From Festucalex cinctus (lineage: Eukaryota > Chordata > Actinopteri > Syngnathiformes > Syngnathidae), in NCBI RefSeq assembly GCF_051991245.1, contig NC_135426.1, positions 1,425,001-1,489,000 of the forward strand: 64,000 bases of DNA, written 5' to 3'. Shown piece after piece: positions 1-11,275 of this stretch. The notes under the pieces were generated by a model. That model saw only the letters and a list, made by a program, of their open reading frames with translations, searched no databases and had not been told where the DNA came from. The position numbers and the translations under genes are program-made. Position 1 is the first letter of the stretch; every line of letters starts with the position of its first letter.

Positions 1-1788
1 ATAGATAGATAGATAGAATTTTTCTGACTTTTTTATGTAATTCCAAAGATATTCCTGACTTTCTTTTGTTTTTTGACAGTTTAACATTTTATTTTCTGCA
101 TTTTTTATTCAATTCGCTGACATTTTTTGGCAATTTCATTGACATTTTCTGGTAAGTAAAAAAAACAAAAAAAAACAAAAAAAAACTTTTTCATAGATAT
201 GTTTTGACTAGTATCAGATTGTTATAGATTCCTAACGCCATTAAAAATCTGGCATGGTTCTTTTCAAATTAAGGATGAATTTGGAAAAATGACAAACATT
301 CGGGCTAACCAACCAAAAAATGGTAAAAGTCTTAAAAACGTCAGTGCTTGTTGGACTTGATGAATGTATTTGAACACTTGGTCACTATCTTAAATGTTTT
401 TTTCTCCACAAAGTTTCATTGTTTGGTAGTTTTTGTAGTTTGACCAGTCAACCAACATACAGGAGTTAAAATATTCTAAAAAACAAAGAAAAAAAAAAAA
501 AAAAAAAAGACTTGATGTGTCGGAATGTTTCATGACAGTTTGACAATCAATCAGCACTTGTCCAATTTGAATATTTAATATCTATTTGACTACTTTCTTA
601 GCTTAATTGCTTGTTCTTCCCCAGTTTTGTTGTTTGGTTTAGCATAGTTTGTTCAGCTAGTCAACCAACAAACACTTGTTAAAATATCGTTAAAGAGAAA
701 AAGAAAAAAAAGGTTGATATAGCAGAATGTGTCGTGGCAGTTTGACGAATGCTAGCTGAAGGCAATGCTCGTCATTTGTGATGTTTCATAATCCTTTTCC
801 ATAATTCAGCTAGCCCACCAAGGTTGAAATGTCGTTGAAAATGGTGTTGAAATTTTCTGGGGGAGAATGTTCAGCAGGTTGATTCTATTTGATGCTGAAT
901 TTTGGGAGTCGTTTTTCCAACATTTTGTAGCTTAATTCAGACTTTTTTTTATTATTTTTTTTATGTCAGATTGTGTTTTCTCGTGGCCTCTTTCTCTTTT
1001 TTTTTTTCTTTGCTCCTTCCTCTCATCAAGTCCTGTTAGATGTTTTTGCTTTCCGCAGCTTACTGAGTATTTTTGCTGGTTAGTTGAAAGGAGCTGATGA
1101 AGGAGGCCGATGGCGGCATGAAAGCAAAATGTATTTTTCTGCACTTGTAAATAATTGAGCTGTCAGACGACATTTCAAGCCAGCGTACTATGCAACGCAA
1201 ATCAAATGAGCAAATGGTGGGCCCTGCGTGGCGCGTTTTTCATTTTCTTGGTCGCAGTGAAACCCCGCCTTCAATGTCAAGTTGGGACAGATGAACGGTT
1301 TTGCCTCTTCATGCTACTGCATAAAAAGGAATTCTCAGATGTTTTTGTTTATTTAGCGTGTTTATTTCCACTTCATAGTGAACCGTCTCCTCTTCTTCCC
1401 TCTGGCCTGGTGCCGGAGTGAAGAAGCATGCGTCCGTTTGAATGGCAGAATATTTCAAGGCTTTGTTTGGACCACTGGGTCCGCCCTGCCGGCAGACAAG
1501 AGTGTTTATGCGACACCTGGAGACCAATAAAAGGCAGCGTGAAAATTGGTCTCGCTCTGCTTTGTGTCACGCAGCTTTTACATCAAACTTTTTTTCCACG
1601 CAGTTGGTCCGGGCACTTCATTTGCGGCAAGTGGCGTCCTCGCCGCGCGCTGGCGGCGTGCAATCTCCCGCCGACTTGCTCGGACTGACCATTAGTTCTC
1701 ATGTTAACGTGCACCTTGCAAGCAATATTGGCCAATCATCTGTTCGTTCAGTCAAATTGGGGAAGTTCAAGAAAACACTGACGTCAAA
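1..1788. other. AT-rich non-coding flank, no gene recognised
   Basis: The segment opens with a short ATAG microsatellite (1-16) and has many A/T runs, for example a long A run near 489-508. Two degenerate stretches near 430-570 and 655-760 resemble each other: both have CAACMAACA, a GTTAAAATAT core, an A-rich tract and then GATRT-GCRGAATGT. They suggest an old tandem repeat of roughly 220 bp. Short open frames around 1155-1816 on both strands overlap each other, show no domain or motif I know, and lack splice or codon signals I could defend. I call no gene here. Confidence 0.6.
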
Positions 1789-2413
1789 TAGTGTTCATTT
1801 CGTCATCGAAAACTAAACAAAAATCATTTGGTCAACACACATTTTTCACCGGACTAAATCGGTATGCCTCTTCGTCGGCCAATGAAGACGAGATGAAAAT
1901 GGACTTCACTTCATAAAAAGTGGACTAAAATCGATGGACATTTTAGTTCAAAAACAAAAACAAAATGTGATTTTTGTCAAATCTTGTCTCTGCTAATCTG
2001 TCATGTGACACGTCCCCTATCAAATCTGCAGCTAGCGAGTGTAACATGCACAGACACATGGGACACACACGAGGTGGATTCACCGTGAATGGTTTATAAA
2101 AAAAAATAAAAAATAAAAAAAAATAAAAAAAGTCAGTTCAACGGCTATAATGTTCCAACAATCATGTTAATCTGACCGCTAACTAATGCTGGCTAACTTA
2201 CTAGCTCATAGCATGGAGTCATAGTAGCCACTTGTTGATATAGTTTCATTGTGTGCAAAATTGCTTTTTTTAAAAAAGAAGATTGAGAGAAAATATGATG
2301 TGAAATAGTTTTAAATGTTCAACACAGTCTGCTGAAAAAAATATACAGTGGTAAAAATGATTCCCCTGACTAAAACTGGACTGAAACATTGGCAGTTTTA
2401 GTTGACTAAAACT

Positions 2414-2532
2414 ATTCATCCATCCATTTTCTTAACCACTTGCTCCTCACAAGGGTTGCGGGGGGTGCTGGAGCCTATCCCAGCTGGCTTCGGGCAGTAG
2501 GGAGGGTACAACCTGAATTGGTTGCCAGCCAA
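2414..2532 (+). repeat. Dispersed teleost-type repeat, fragment 1 of 3
   Basis: Starts with CATCCATCCATTTTCTTAAC and contains GGAGCCTATCCCAGCTGGCT, TCGGGCAGTAGG and GGTTGCCAGCCAA. I recognise this as the 5' part of a repeat very common in fish genomes; I cannot name its class from sequence alone. It continues at 3243 and 4636 because two younger insertions split it. Confidence 0.7.
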
Positions 2533-2534
2533 TA

Positions 2535-3240
2535 AGCGAAGTGCGCATCTCGAATTCAAGGTGCATTATGGGTAGCGGCGTGGTGCATTGTGGGTAGGCG
2601 AAACTACCAAACTGTCATTGAAAATGAATTGGATCCAATGGAATCGGCTCCCATAGAAACGTTTCAACTAGGGCTGCACAATATATCGAAAAAATATCGA
2701 TATCGCGATATTGGCCCTTGCAATATGCATATCGCAAAGGCACGCAATAAGTTTTATATGGAATTTCATGCTTTTTATATGAATTTGACCAGTCAGATGC
2801 TAACTAAAATGTGCATCGCCATTCAATAGTTGAAAATGATCAAGACATAATTACAATTAATTAACTAAGATTACATGAAGGTTGCTTATTTTGCCCCATG
2901 AAAAATGTTTTTCTTTAATTAGGTAATAAAAATGTAATTCCTTTAGGTAAATGTTAAATATCGCAATAATATCGAAATCGCTATGTTCAGCAAGTATATC
3001 GCATATCGCATGTTTTTCCAATATCGTGCAGCCCTAGTTTCAACCACTGGAAAGTTGCTGCTTTTATTAATATGCATAGCATGTGGTTTACTGACACCGG
3101 GGAATTTGACTTGCATGCTTTAAAGTGTACAGTTAAGCAAAGATTGTCATCACTCTAATCTCCGCCATTCAAATTGATAGGGTAGTTGGTAGTCTTGTTT
3201 TTTTCCCTCGCGCATGCGCAAACTTAATGCGCACTTCACT
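2535..3240. mobile_element. TIR miniature DNA transposon with TA target duplication, itself interrupted
   Basis: Left end AGCGAAGTGCGCAT (2535-2548) and right end ATGCGCACTTCACT (3227-3240) are inverted repeats matching at 13 of 14 positions. TA lies on both sides (2533-2534 and 3241-3242). Removing the element rejoins the dispersed repeat at GCCAGCCAA / TTGCAGGGCAC. A 368-bp hAT-type element sits inside it at 2669-3036. A 79-residue open frame over it is not a transposase. The TA duplication fits Tc1/mariner-like elements, but the family is unassigned. Confidence 0.65.
2669..3036. mobile_element. hAT-type MITE with 8-bp target duplication
   Basis: The element runs from TAGGGCTGCACAATAT to ATATCGTGCAGCCCTA, nearly perfect terminal inverted repeats. 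It is flanked by exact 8-bp direct repeats GTTTCAAC at 2661-2668 and 3037-3044. An 8-bp duplication with an AGGGCTGCAC-type end is the signature of hAT non-autonomous elements in fish. The interior is AT-rich with many ATATCG motifs and no coding capacity. It is the youngest layer of the nest at this locus. Confidence 0.88.
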
Positions 3241-3242
3241 TA

Positions 3243-3330
3243 TTGCAGGGCACATAGAGACGAACAACCACGAACACTCACACTCACAAGCACACCTAGG
3301 GACAATTTGGAGCACCCAATTAACCTGCCA
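3243..3330 (+). repeat. Dispersed teleost-type repeat, fragment 2 of 3
   Basis: Contains TTGCAGGGCACATAGAGACG, ACACTCACACTCACA, CACCTAGGGACAATTTGGAG and AATTAACCTGCCAT. This is the direct continuation of the fragment that ends at 2532. It stops at CTGCCAT, where a further insertion of about 1.3 kb begins. Confidence 0.7.
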
Positions 3331-4635
3331 TCACCTGCTACCTTTGGGTGCCCCAAGCTTTAAAAGTGTGATGGTGGCCCCAAATTGTATTTTATTTTTT
3401 TCGCGGGGTGGGGGGCATTTTAACGCAACGATAATTGTTTGCGTGGCTTAAAGACCCAACTCCAACATTTTGTTGCACCCCACGGACTGGTTCAAACAAG
3501 TTTTTGTAGACCAGCAATCATTCGCAATTCACACAGGTTGGGGTGATCAAAAGATGACACGATTGATTGCTGCTTTGGTCTGGTGGCTGGCTGCATGGCT
3601 ACTAAGTAGCGGCTAAACTGCAAAAAAGTACGTCGGCAGCCTGTGTATGCTTTCCACATGTTGCTCCACTAGCTTGTTCTAATGATTCAACAGGATTGTT
3701 GTGCTAACCGTATTTGATTACTTACCTTGCACAACGTCTTCATTTACTTCACGAGATACCACCAGAAAAACGTTGGGGAAGATTAAAATCTTGTCAAAAC
3801 TGTTTCATCTTGGGAAGATGACGCCAAGGCATGGCTTGTTTGGCTGCGTGTTCGGTCATTGTTGACTTCCTGTTTCTTTTACTTTCTGTTTACGTCTCCA
3901 ACTTGTACACCGCCGAAGAAAAGTGAAACCTGCTCTGATTGGCTGATGTTACGCAAATTTCCATCACATCTGATCACTCGCTGATTCTCCCAGCTTCATT
4001 ATATCACAATTCTTAATCATGTACCACAGAGACCTATTTATGTTGCCCTTTGGAAAGTAATCGATAGAGTGTGGGATATTGTGAGGCTGATGTGTATGCT
4101 TCGAAAAAAAAATCTGAGTTTTATGAGAAATTTAGGTTGAAAATATGCGGCTGTTCTGATTTTGGTCCGTCTATGACAGAGATTTTTGATCTGGCAAATA
4201 AATTGTAAAATTATTCTAAGTACCCCCAGCAATGTGTTCACGTAATATTTATTTCTGTTTGATACATTGAATGAGTTTTTTCCATGTATGTTTGAAATAT
4301 CCAACTGTGTGAGTGGGCATTGAACGCACCAAGAGCTTCCTGCCGAACGTGAATGACTTGCTTCGTTTTCGTTTGCTTCTCTCCACGCATCTCTGGATTG
4401 TAGAATATAAGCACCCCCCCCCCCTCCCCATGTCTTTAAATGAAAACAATCGTAGTAATTTCGCATCCAATGCTTGCGCAACAAGTGACTACTCCCCCCG
4501 GCACGCGTGTTAACGGATGCAACATGTCAAGTGCATGCTTATGCCATGCCCACGGCAAATGGGGCCCCACACGGACGATGGTGCCCTACGCATGATGCGT
4601 ACTATGCGTATAGGGTGCGGCGGCCCTTCCTGACA
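3331..4635. other. About 1.3 kb of unassigned DNA inserted into the dispersed repeat
   Basis: The surrounding repeat breaks at CCTGCCAT and resumes at TGCATGACTTTGGAATG, so this block was inserted or has replaced the sequence between. Weakly inverted motifs near its edges (GGTGGCCCCAAATTG on the left, GGGGCCCCACAC on the right) hint at a DNA transposon, but no clean termini or duplication were found. A C-run lies at about 4413-4426. Short minus-strand frames at 4038-4484 show no recognisable domain. Confidence 0.4.
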
Positions 4636-4800
4636 TGCATGACTTTGGAATGTGGGAGGAGACCGGAGTACCCGGAGAAGACCCATGCGGGCGCAGGGAG
4701 AAACATACAAACTCCACCCAGAAAGGCCGGAGCCTGGACTCCATCTTGCGTCCTCAGCACTGGTAGGCGGACGTGCTAACCACTCATCCACCGTGCCGCA
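4636..4800 (+). repeat. Dispersed teleost-type repeat, fragment 3 of 3
   Basis: Contains GGAATGTGGGAGGAGACCGG, AGTACCCGGAGAAGACCCA, CAAACTCCACCCAGAAAGGC and GTGCTAACCACTCATCCACC, ending at CCGTGCCGCAATA. This is the 3' part of the same repeat begun at 2414. Reassembling the order of the three pieces shows the two insertions that split it. Confidence 0.7.
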
Positions 4801-5047
4801 ATAAATGATTGTCTTGACTAAAACTCTACTAAAACGTTGACAGTTTTAGTTGACTAAAGCTAGACGAATAAAATGATGTCTTCTTGGACTAAAATAAAGA
4901 CTAAAGTGCTCCATTTATAGTCGACTAAAAATAGACTACATAAAAATGGGATGAGGTTGACTCAGTATGAGTAAAAACTAACAAGTGTGATTGAAACTGG
5001 ACTAAAACTGAAATGAAATTTCAAAATGGCTGATAAAAATAACACTA

Positions 5048-6204
5048 GCCTACAAGTCCTTTTCCATCAAACTTTGGGGACGTCGCCGTCGAGGACTCGG
5101 CCTTGTTGATCCGCAGGCGCCGACCTCTGGTGACGTCTCAACTCTCTGTGTAGTGTCGCCAGCTGATTCATCTGTGATGTGTTTGCGATTCCACCTCCGT
5201 GACATGCGGCAGAGGCACGTCCTCATCGTCAAGGTCCGGCAACTCTGCCAACAGTTGTGTGTCAAATCAACAATTCTGGAAGTGGGAGATGCCCCCAAGG
5301 GGGTTGTGAAGACATCTTTTTGTGTGTCTGGCCTGCACGTGGCACTCGAAGAAAAACAACCTTCAGTCTACTTGATGCTGATTGGTTTTATCATCTGTCA
5401 TTTTCTTCTGACAACAGAAGTCTTTTTTTGGCGTAACAAGCACTGATAAAGAGCCGTTGAAAAGTTAGGAAAACGTAATGCATGTCGATGTGCAAGCTTT
5501 CCCTTATTTCAATGACAAGCGCAATGTTTACCTGCCAGCTCGCTTCTCATTTTGCAACACTTTGCCCAAATTGCAACTTTGGGAAGGCTCACACATGAGT
5601 GTGAAGGGCAAAAAAATAAAAAATAAAATAAAAAAAAAGATCCGCTATCTGAATTCTTCCATCAACCAAACAGAGAGTGAGCGCAAAAGTCAGAAGGTGC
5701 TAATGGGAAAGAAAATGGGAAAGGTGACGCGGATTGAACCCCGTCGGAATCGGAAGGCGTTCTAAAATCCACTTTGGCTAAATGATGTCAAAAGTGGTCC
5801 GACACGCTCGGATTGCAGCCGGGACAAGAGCGTTTAGTCCTCCCGCCTCCCACACTCGCTGCGATTGGTCTGCAGGCAGTCGGCGAGAGGAAAGGTCCTC
5901 GCAAATGTCAAGCGCTTCGTGCCGCTGCCAAAATGCATGTCGAGCTTCATCGGCGCACACTCGCCACTCCTGACAACTGAATCCACTTCTTCCTAACACC
6001 CTCTGACTTGCACTCCTTTTATTTATTTTTTATTTATTTTTTTCCTCACCGCATCTTTGGCTGCAGCGTTCCGCTGAACTTTCTGTGAGAAGATTTCAGC
6101 TTTTTCTGAAATGGAACTGCAAATATTTTGGATTGCAGTCAAGCTGGCAGAACAAGTCTGTTCCAAGAGCCAGAGTTTGTTTGACTTTTTTGCATGTTAA
6201 CTAG
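5048..6204. other. Non-coding or unrecognised segment
   Basis: A GC-richer patch lies at 5048-5350, then A-rich tracts near 5610-5640 and mixed sequence. Overlapping frames exist on both strands (a 97-residue frame at 5153-5446 plus, an 82-residue frame at 5050-5298 minus). None shows a family motif, a convincing start context or splice sites. Single-copy intergenic or intronic DNA is the simplest reading. Confidence 0.45.
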
Positions 6205-6335
6205 GGGTGTAAAGGATAGGGCTGGGTATCGATTCAGATTTCCAAAATCGATTCGATTCAAAAGGGCCTGATTCGATTCACATGGATTTTCGATTCCGTT
6301 AAGGATTTCAGGCAGTAGCAATTTCATTTTTTTTT
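6205..6335. repeat. hAT-like repeat ends (fragments)
   Basis: Two end motifs typical of fish hAT-like elements occur close together: TAGGGGTGTAAAGGATAG at about 6203 and AGGGCTGGGTATCGATTC at about 6218. They are followed by repeated CGATTCGATTC motifs. Matching opposite ends and 8-bp duplications were not found, so these are treated as truncated remnants. Confidence 0.5.
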
Positions 6336-6339
6336 CTAT

Positions 6340-6790
6340 TTTTCGATTTTCAAATCAAATCAAGCTTTATTTATTTAGCACCTTTCATACATTCAAATGC
6401 AACTCAAAGTGCTGAACAATTAAAACATCCATAATACAATAAAAAGAAAAAGCCACCCCTCCCCCCATATCACCATGATCGTACCCACAGACACACACAC
6501 AAACCACAACATGGCGGGGCACAGAAGAACCCTGTGAGGAAAGGCACCCAGGTGGAGTTCATCCACACTGAGAGGGATGACGGCCAACCACCACAGGGAG
6601 GAACACCATCCCAGAGACCGCCGGCCCACTTTGACCGCAGCCCGCTCCAAAGAGACTGATGCGAGTCACAGTTCCCCGGGGCCAAGGGGCCCCCGGGACA
6701 ACCACCTGCTCGCAGGGCCATCCCTCCCAGTGTGGAGGCTCCCCCATGAGGAAACACTGGAGCTAAAAACTTAGTAACTACCAAATCAAA
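6340..6790. repeat. Probable dispersed repeat (TTTATTTATTTAGCACCTTT family)
   Basis: Begins with CAAATCAAATCAAGCTTTAT, then TTAGCACCTTTCATACA and GCAACTCAAAGTGCTGAACA, a module I know as widely dispersed in fish. It is followed by a GC-rich stretch to about 6775. Small open frames on both strands come from base composition. The class (retroelement tail or other) is not resolved. Confidence 0.45.
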
Positions 6791-8510
6791 ACATTTAAAC
6801 CCTAAAACAAAACAGTTAAACACTAGAAAAACAAAATAAAAGGCAAAAAACAAAGCTAGAAGACAATATAAGTTAAAATAACTGAAGAAATAAAAGGGGC
6901 AGGTGTCTTCCAAATGAGCGTCGTCATCGCAAAGCCAAAATTGTTGAAATATTGAGACAATAACATCTTTGAAGGAGCCAAAACGTTAAGCCGGCAGCTG
7001 ATGGCTTTTCTGTCCGCTCGACCTAAAGCGAGTCATCGGCTAACGGGGCTTTGGGCTCTAATTAATGTACGAAGCACCTGCCCTCCCCGATCCCGGCGTC
7101 CCTGAGTCCCCGAGGCAATAACGGTGGCGAGACCGTGCAATCCTCACAGGTCAACGCTCCATACCATACCAGACGCTAATGGAGACGTGAGGACGCCTTC
7201 TCAGATGGAGTCGCCGTTGACGGCTTGTTAGTCAAGTCATCCCAGGCCGTGGCGACCTCTTGCAAGGTTTATAAACAAAAAAATAAATAAATAAATAAAT
7301 AAAAAATAAATCAATAAAATCAATAAAAAGCCTCATCAGGCATTGGTTAGCGGTCGTGTGGAGGTGTCTATTTGAGGGACCGGCACGGGCCGGCAAATGT
7401 CTGGATGGGGCATTTTGGACGCTCCGCTGAGCTGCAATTAGCGTGATGATAGGACGAGGGGAAAATGGACCCCGGAGGCGGATCAAGTCACATTAGCCAA
7501 TGAAGCTAATCCGTTGCCGGCGCCAGTCGGGACGACAACGACCACATCTGGAGTTTGCGGCGCTTAAACCTCCGGATGTTCTCTTGCTGGTCGTGTCGAC
7601 TGCTTGTGAGTGCTCAGCAGCTTGCACACATGAAGATTAGCTGATTGGGAAACGTGGATCCACACACACGCACGCCGACATGTGCTTGGAAGACACAAAA
7701 TGCGACCAAAATCCAAACAAAAACAGTTAAGGGACCAGAAAAGGTTTTCGCTTTTTTTTTTTTTTGTGCCTACATTCTTGGGTGCTACTCATACTACCAA
7801 GGAATAATGATCCACGTAGCGTTTGTCTCCTTATGATTAGCCAGCGTGTAAAACATATGGCGAGACGACGTTAAGGCCTCAAATGTTTAAAAATGCCCTT
7901 TGGCACCGTCACTCCGCTGTGGAAATTGAATTTAGTCGTCAATACGCTCACCGAGGTGGTTAAATTAGCAGCTTGTTACGGCGTAAGTTCTTCGACATGG
8001 TTCCTTCCAAGGTCCGCTGCTTGTTTTTTTTTTTTTCCTTCGCCCTCATCTTGGTGATTATGTAACGTCACATCCACTTAGGAAAGGCAGAGATGCTCTT
8101 ATTGGATTGACGAGCGCGACTGTGACTCATCCTGACTGGAGACAGAAAAACGGAATGCTGCTACTTGAGATTTCAACCAGTGTAAACTCTGCTTGACCTT
8201 CATTTTGGTGTCCAGAGCAGCATCTTCTCTTCGGAGAATGCAAACATCCATGTCACCATTTCTCAACAATCTTCAAGCTCTGTCAGGGTCCATTCAACCG
8301 TGCGACGCTCGAGGAGCAGCCTACTTTTTTCTTGGGATACACACTGAATGCCTTGGACAGCCAGTTGAAATCACTTGGAAATAAAAAAGTCAAATTTGGT
8401 CCAAAAGTATTCAAGAATCCAGAACTCCTTTTTCAGTCTACAAATGTGTGGCACTTGAGCAGCAGCCTGCTTCTTTCCTCGTGTACTCACTAAACGCGTT
8501 GGACTTTTGG
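6791..8510. other. Apparently single-copy non-coding DNA
   Basis: Mixed-composition sequence with an AAAT-type microsatellite at about 7276-7320 and T runs near 7750 and 8022. The GC-richer part at 7000-7620 has no frame with recognisable similarity on either strand. It could contain conserved non-coding elements, but nothing in the sequence alone shows this. Confidence 0.4.
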
Positions 8511-8820
8511 TGTCATGTTTTGGTTCTGTGGGGTTGGGATTTTGTTTTCTTTTGGTGTTTTTTGGGTGTGTTTGTCTGTGGTTGGTGTTTTTGTCATGTA
8601 TTCCTGGTTTCTTGTCTGGTTATGTCTAACCACGTCCACCTGAGTATGTCGTGTGTGGTCAATCAGTGCCCTCAGCCACTTGTGGTTCCCCAGGTGTGTC
8701 TTTTTACGTCATTAATGTTGGTGTATTTAGTCTGTTGTGTTTGTCCAGTCGGTGTGGGTGCATTGCTGGTGTGTCATATGGGTCATGTTGGGTGTCTTGT
8801 CTACGAAACGCCGCTGTGTT
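8511..8820 (+). repeat. Possible degenerate LTR (TGTCATG start)
   Basis: The stretch starts TGTCATGTTTTGGTTCTG and continues in a T/G-rich style (GTGTTTTTTGGGTGTG, CATGTATTCCTGGTTTC). I associate this with LTRs of fish Ty3-type retrotransposons. The right end is replaced by a minisatellite and no flanking 5-bp duplication was confirmed, so the call is tentative. Confidence 0.35.
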
Positions 8821-9250
8821 GTCAAGTTCGGTCCTGTCACGCCATGTTCTGTCAAGTCCAGTTCTGTCACGTCAAGTAAGGTCCAGTTCTGTCAAGTCCA
8901 ATTCTGTCAAGTCAAGTCCAGTTTTGTCAAGTCAAGTCCAGTTCTGTCAAGTCAAGTCCAGTTCTGTCACGTCAAGTCCAGTTCTGTCACGTCAAGTCCT
9001 GTTTTCTCAAGTCAAGTCCAGTTCTGTCACGTCAAGTCCTGTTTTGTCATGTCAAGTCCAGTTCTGTCAAGTCAAGTCCTGTTTTGTCAAGTCAAGTCCT
9101 GTTTTGTCAAGTCAAGTCCTGTTCTGTCAGGTCCAATTCTGTCAAGTCAAGTCCAGTTTTGTCAAGTCAAGTCCAGTTTTGTCAAGTCAAGTCCAGTTAA
9201 GTCAAGTCAAGTCACGCCACATCAAGTCCAGTCACGTCCAGTTCCGTCTA
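8821..9250 (+). repeat. 20-bp minisatellite (GTCAAGTCCAGTTCTGTCAA)
   Basis: About 20 imperfect copies of a 20-bp unit built from GTCAAGTCCAGTTYTGTCAM. Common variants are CACG for CAAG and CCTGTTTT for CCAGTTCT. Because 20 is not a multiple of 3, open frames read through in all three phases (for example a 211-residue frame at 8651-9286 and a 239-residue frame at 8737-9456). Both produce Ser/Gln/Val/Cys-rich repeats. These are not genes. The array starts directly after the LTR-like stretch and may have grown from it. Confidence 0.9.
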
Positions 9251-10194
9251 GTGGAAGTCATGGTTTTCCTGCCCACTTGTCAATGAAGCACCATACGTTG
9301 CTCATTTCCTGTCTGATCAGTCTCCTCAATTTGGGTCCACATCTCTCTTGTGACATCTGCAAATTTAGGATTCGGCAAAATTTGAAGCCAGGAAAACTAC
9401 CAGAAAAAAATAAATCAGTTTTTCAAGTCTTAACTAGAATAGAGAAGCCCCGTTGAAGGTCCAAGTGGCTCTCTTAGAGGCCCGTTTCCTTGGCGGAATC
9501 AATGGATGTGATCATTTTCAGTGTTCTTCTGAGGAAGGATGCCAAAGAGCAACTTGTGCTTTTTCACGTGCATGCAAATGGGGCGGGCTGGTAACGACAT
9601 TCATATTGCGCGGATTATCTCCATCACGACCCCCAGCGTCATCCAGGACATGGAATTTGATGTCTGCAAAACAGCATTTTCTCACCAGGGCTTTATTTTC
9701 TCCTCCGTTTTTACTCAGGTTTTATATTTGCTTCACGTTGTCACCGTTGAAGGATGCGGCGAGCTGAGGGTCGGCGATAAGTGGCTTCGCTTGGCTCCTA
9801 GCTGGCTCGGCGCGACATACGTGAACACTAAGCTGAGCTGCGCCACTGCGTGCTTATCTGCAGAAACACACACGCGCATACAGTGAGTGGAGACGTATAC
9901 GAAGCGCTTGTGAATGCATTGCGGGGAGCGAAGCCATTTGTGTGCTGACAAAGTCAAGTAAAACCAACTTTGCTGTTACTTGAAAAATGTAAATGTACTG
10001 TATCAAGAAAAAATATATCAAATAGCTATTGCAAACCGAAATGTATTTCATGTAGTCCAAAATACCATAACATGAGGATTTGACCACGCTGGTCCTTCTG
10101 GGAAATGTAGTCTTCATTCAAGGCAAAACACTACCGCTTTTGTCCATATGGTGCCACTATAATTAACCAAAACTGAAGACTGCTAAGCCTTGCT
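9251..10194. other. Non-coding, nothing recognised
   Basis: No repeat family or gene is recognised. Frames at 9453-9767 and 9539-9886 overlap in different phases and contain no known motif. Confidence 0.4.
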
Positions 10195-10198
10195 TTAA

Positions 10199-10676
10199 CT
10201 CATTTGCTCCCAAATATGTATAAAAACGTTCTATAATAATTATTGACATGGTCCCAAAAACATGTTGATACGTTTTTTGTTTTTGTTTTTACTCTAGAGC
10301 ATAGAGAATGGTTTCATGCAGCCTGACAGAGGTCGCTTAATCTAATGGTTGTTATTACAGAAAATGGCTAGCAGGTGACAGCAGAGTATAAGAGATCAAG
10401 CAGGGCCATGTTGCAACAAGCTCTTTTCCCAACTGTTTTAAACAGGTTTGTGAATAATGATGAAACTTGGGTATATTCTAATGCTAATTGCTGCAAAACG
10501 GAAACAGATACAAATATACTTTTTTTTCCTGATGAAAGAAGAGACTGATCTTTCTTTTGGTAGGTTCCATGTTTTTATAGTAGTAGAACACAATATTCTG
10601 TAGACCTTGCAAAATCAGCAAAACAGCCAGGAGCGAAGGGGGGTTGCTTCAGTGAAAATGGTGGCGAGTGAATGAG
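10199..10676. mobile_element. piggyBac-type MITE with TTAA target duplication
   Basis: TTAA lies at both edges (10195-10198 and 10677-10680). The termini CTCATTTGCTCCCA and TGGCGAGTGAATGAG form imperfect inverted repeats. The interior (GTATAAAAACGTTC, GATACGTTTTTTG, GCGAAGGGGGGTTGCT) matches a fish repeat type I know with an ACTCATTCACTCCC-style start. There is no transposase. TTAA duplication is characteristic of piggyBac superfamily elements, so this is most likely a non-autonomous derivative. Confidence 0.72.
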
Positions 10677-10680
10677 TTAA

Positions 10681-11275
10681 TTTCATTCTCATTTAAACTA
10701 TTATTATTTGGACATATATTTATGTTAGGATATATTTTTTCCATAAATGTACTTCAATAATTGTCAACGACAAAGTAATTCACAAAAAAAAGTGTAACAT
10801 TTCCACTAAATGTTGTAAATTACTCAGTATAAAATCCTACTTCATTCAGGTAAAAACAACTGTTTGTGCACCCTTAAAACTGCTCAGTTGAAAGTAACTG
10901 AATGAATATGGGCTAAAAAACAAACAAACAAACAAACACACAAACAAAAAAAAAAACCCCAGCACATTATTGGTTGAAGCTAACCCAGTATGGCTCTCAA
11001 ATAGCAGCCCAGCAGTTATTGTTAGCCCAGCAGTTTTAATTTTTAGATTGTTGTCTGCTGCACGAGCAGTCCTTCAAATCAAATAATCAGACAAATGTTT
11101 TTACAAAATCCCGCCTAAAGATGGCTCGCCTTGTAGTGCTATGTTTTTAAAAGTCTCAATTTTTGAACAGCAATAAAAAGGCAGCACTAGTATTGAAGTT
11201 TTTGACGGACGGTGTTGATGGCTGCACTTGGTGGTTTCCATGCGCGACTTCTCCACGCTATTCACTCGGCCATCA
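10681..11275. other. AT-rich non-coding segment
   Basis: Holds an AAAC-type microsatellite at about 10918-10945 and two nearby GCCCAGCAGTT motifs near 11005-11030. No gene or named repeat is recognised. Confidence 0.4.

Larger units (their letters stand above)
1789..5047. mobile_element. Old TIR-type dispersed element (ACTAAAACT-rich), interrupted by nested insertions
   Basis: The outer ends read TAGTGTT at 1789 and AACACTA at 5041-5047, a short inverted pair. The element is rich in the motif GACTAAAACT. Its two halves, 1789-2413 and 4801-5047, flank a 2.4-kb nest of other repeats. A second copy lies in reverse orientation at 11276-12007 and shares the blocks GTTCATTTCGTC, GGTCAACAC, GAGCTAGTAAGTTAGCC and CCATTTTGAAAT in inverted order. 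No transposase frame is present. The class is not certain: short inverted ends suggest a DNA transposon, but no clear target duplication was found. Confidence 0.55.

Noticed and set aside
5050..5446. Overlapping 82- and 97-residue frames on opposite strands
   Set aside because: No family similarity or codon evidence; GC-rich composition explains them.
8651..9456. Long open frames of 211 and 239 residues over the 20-bp minisatellite
   Set aside because: A 20-bp unit stays open in all three phases; the predicted Ser/Gln/Val/Cys repeats are a composition artefact.
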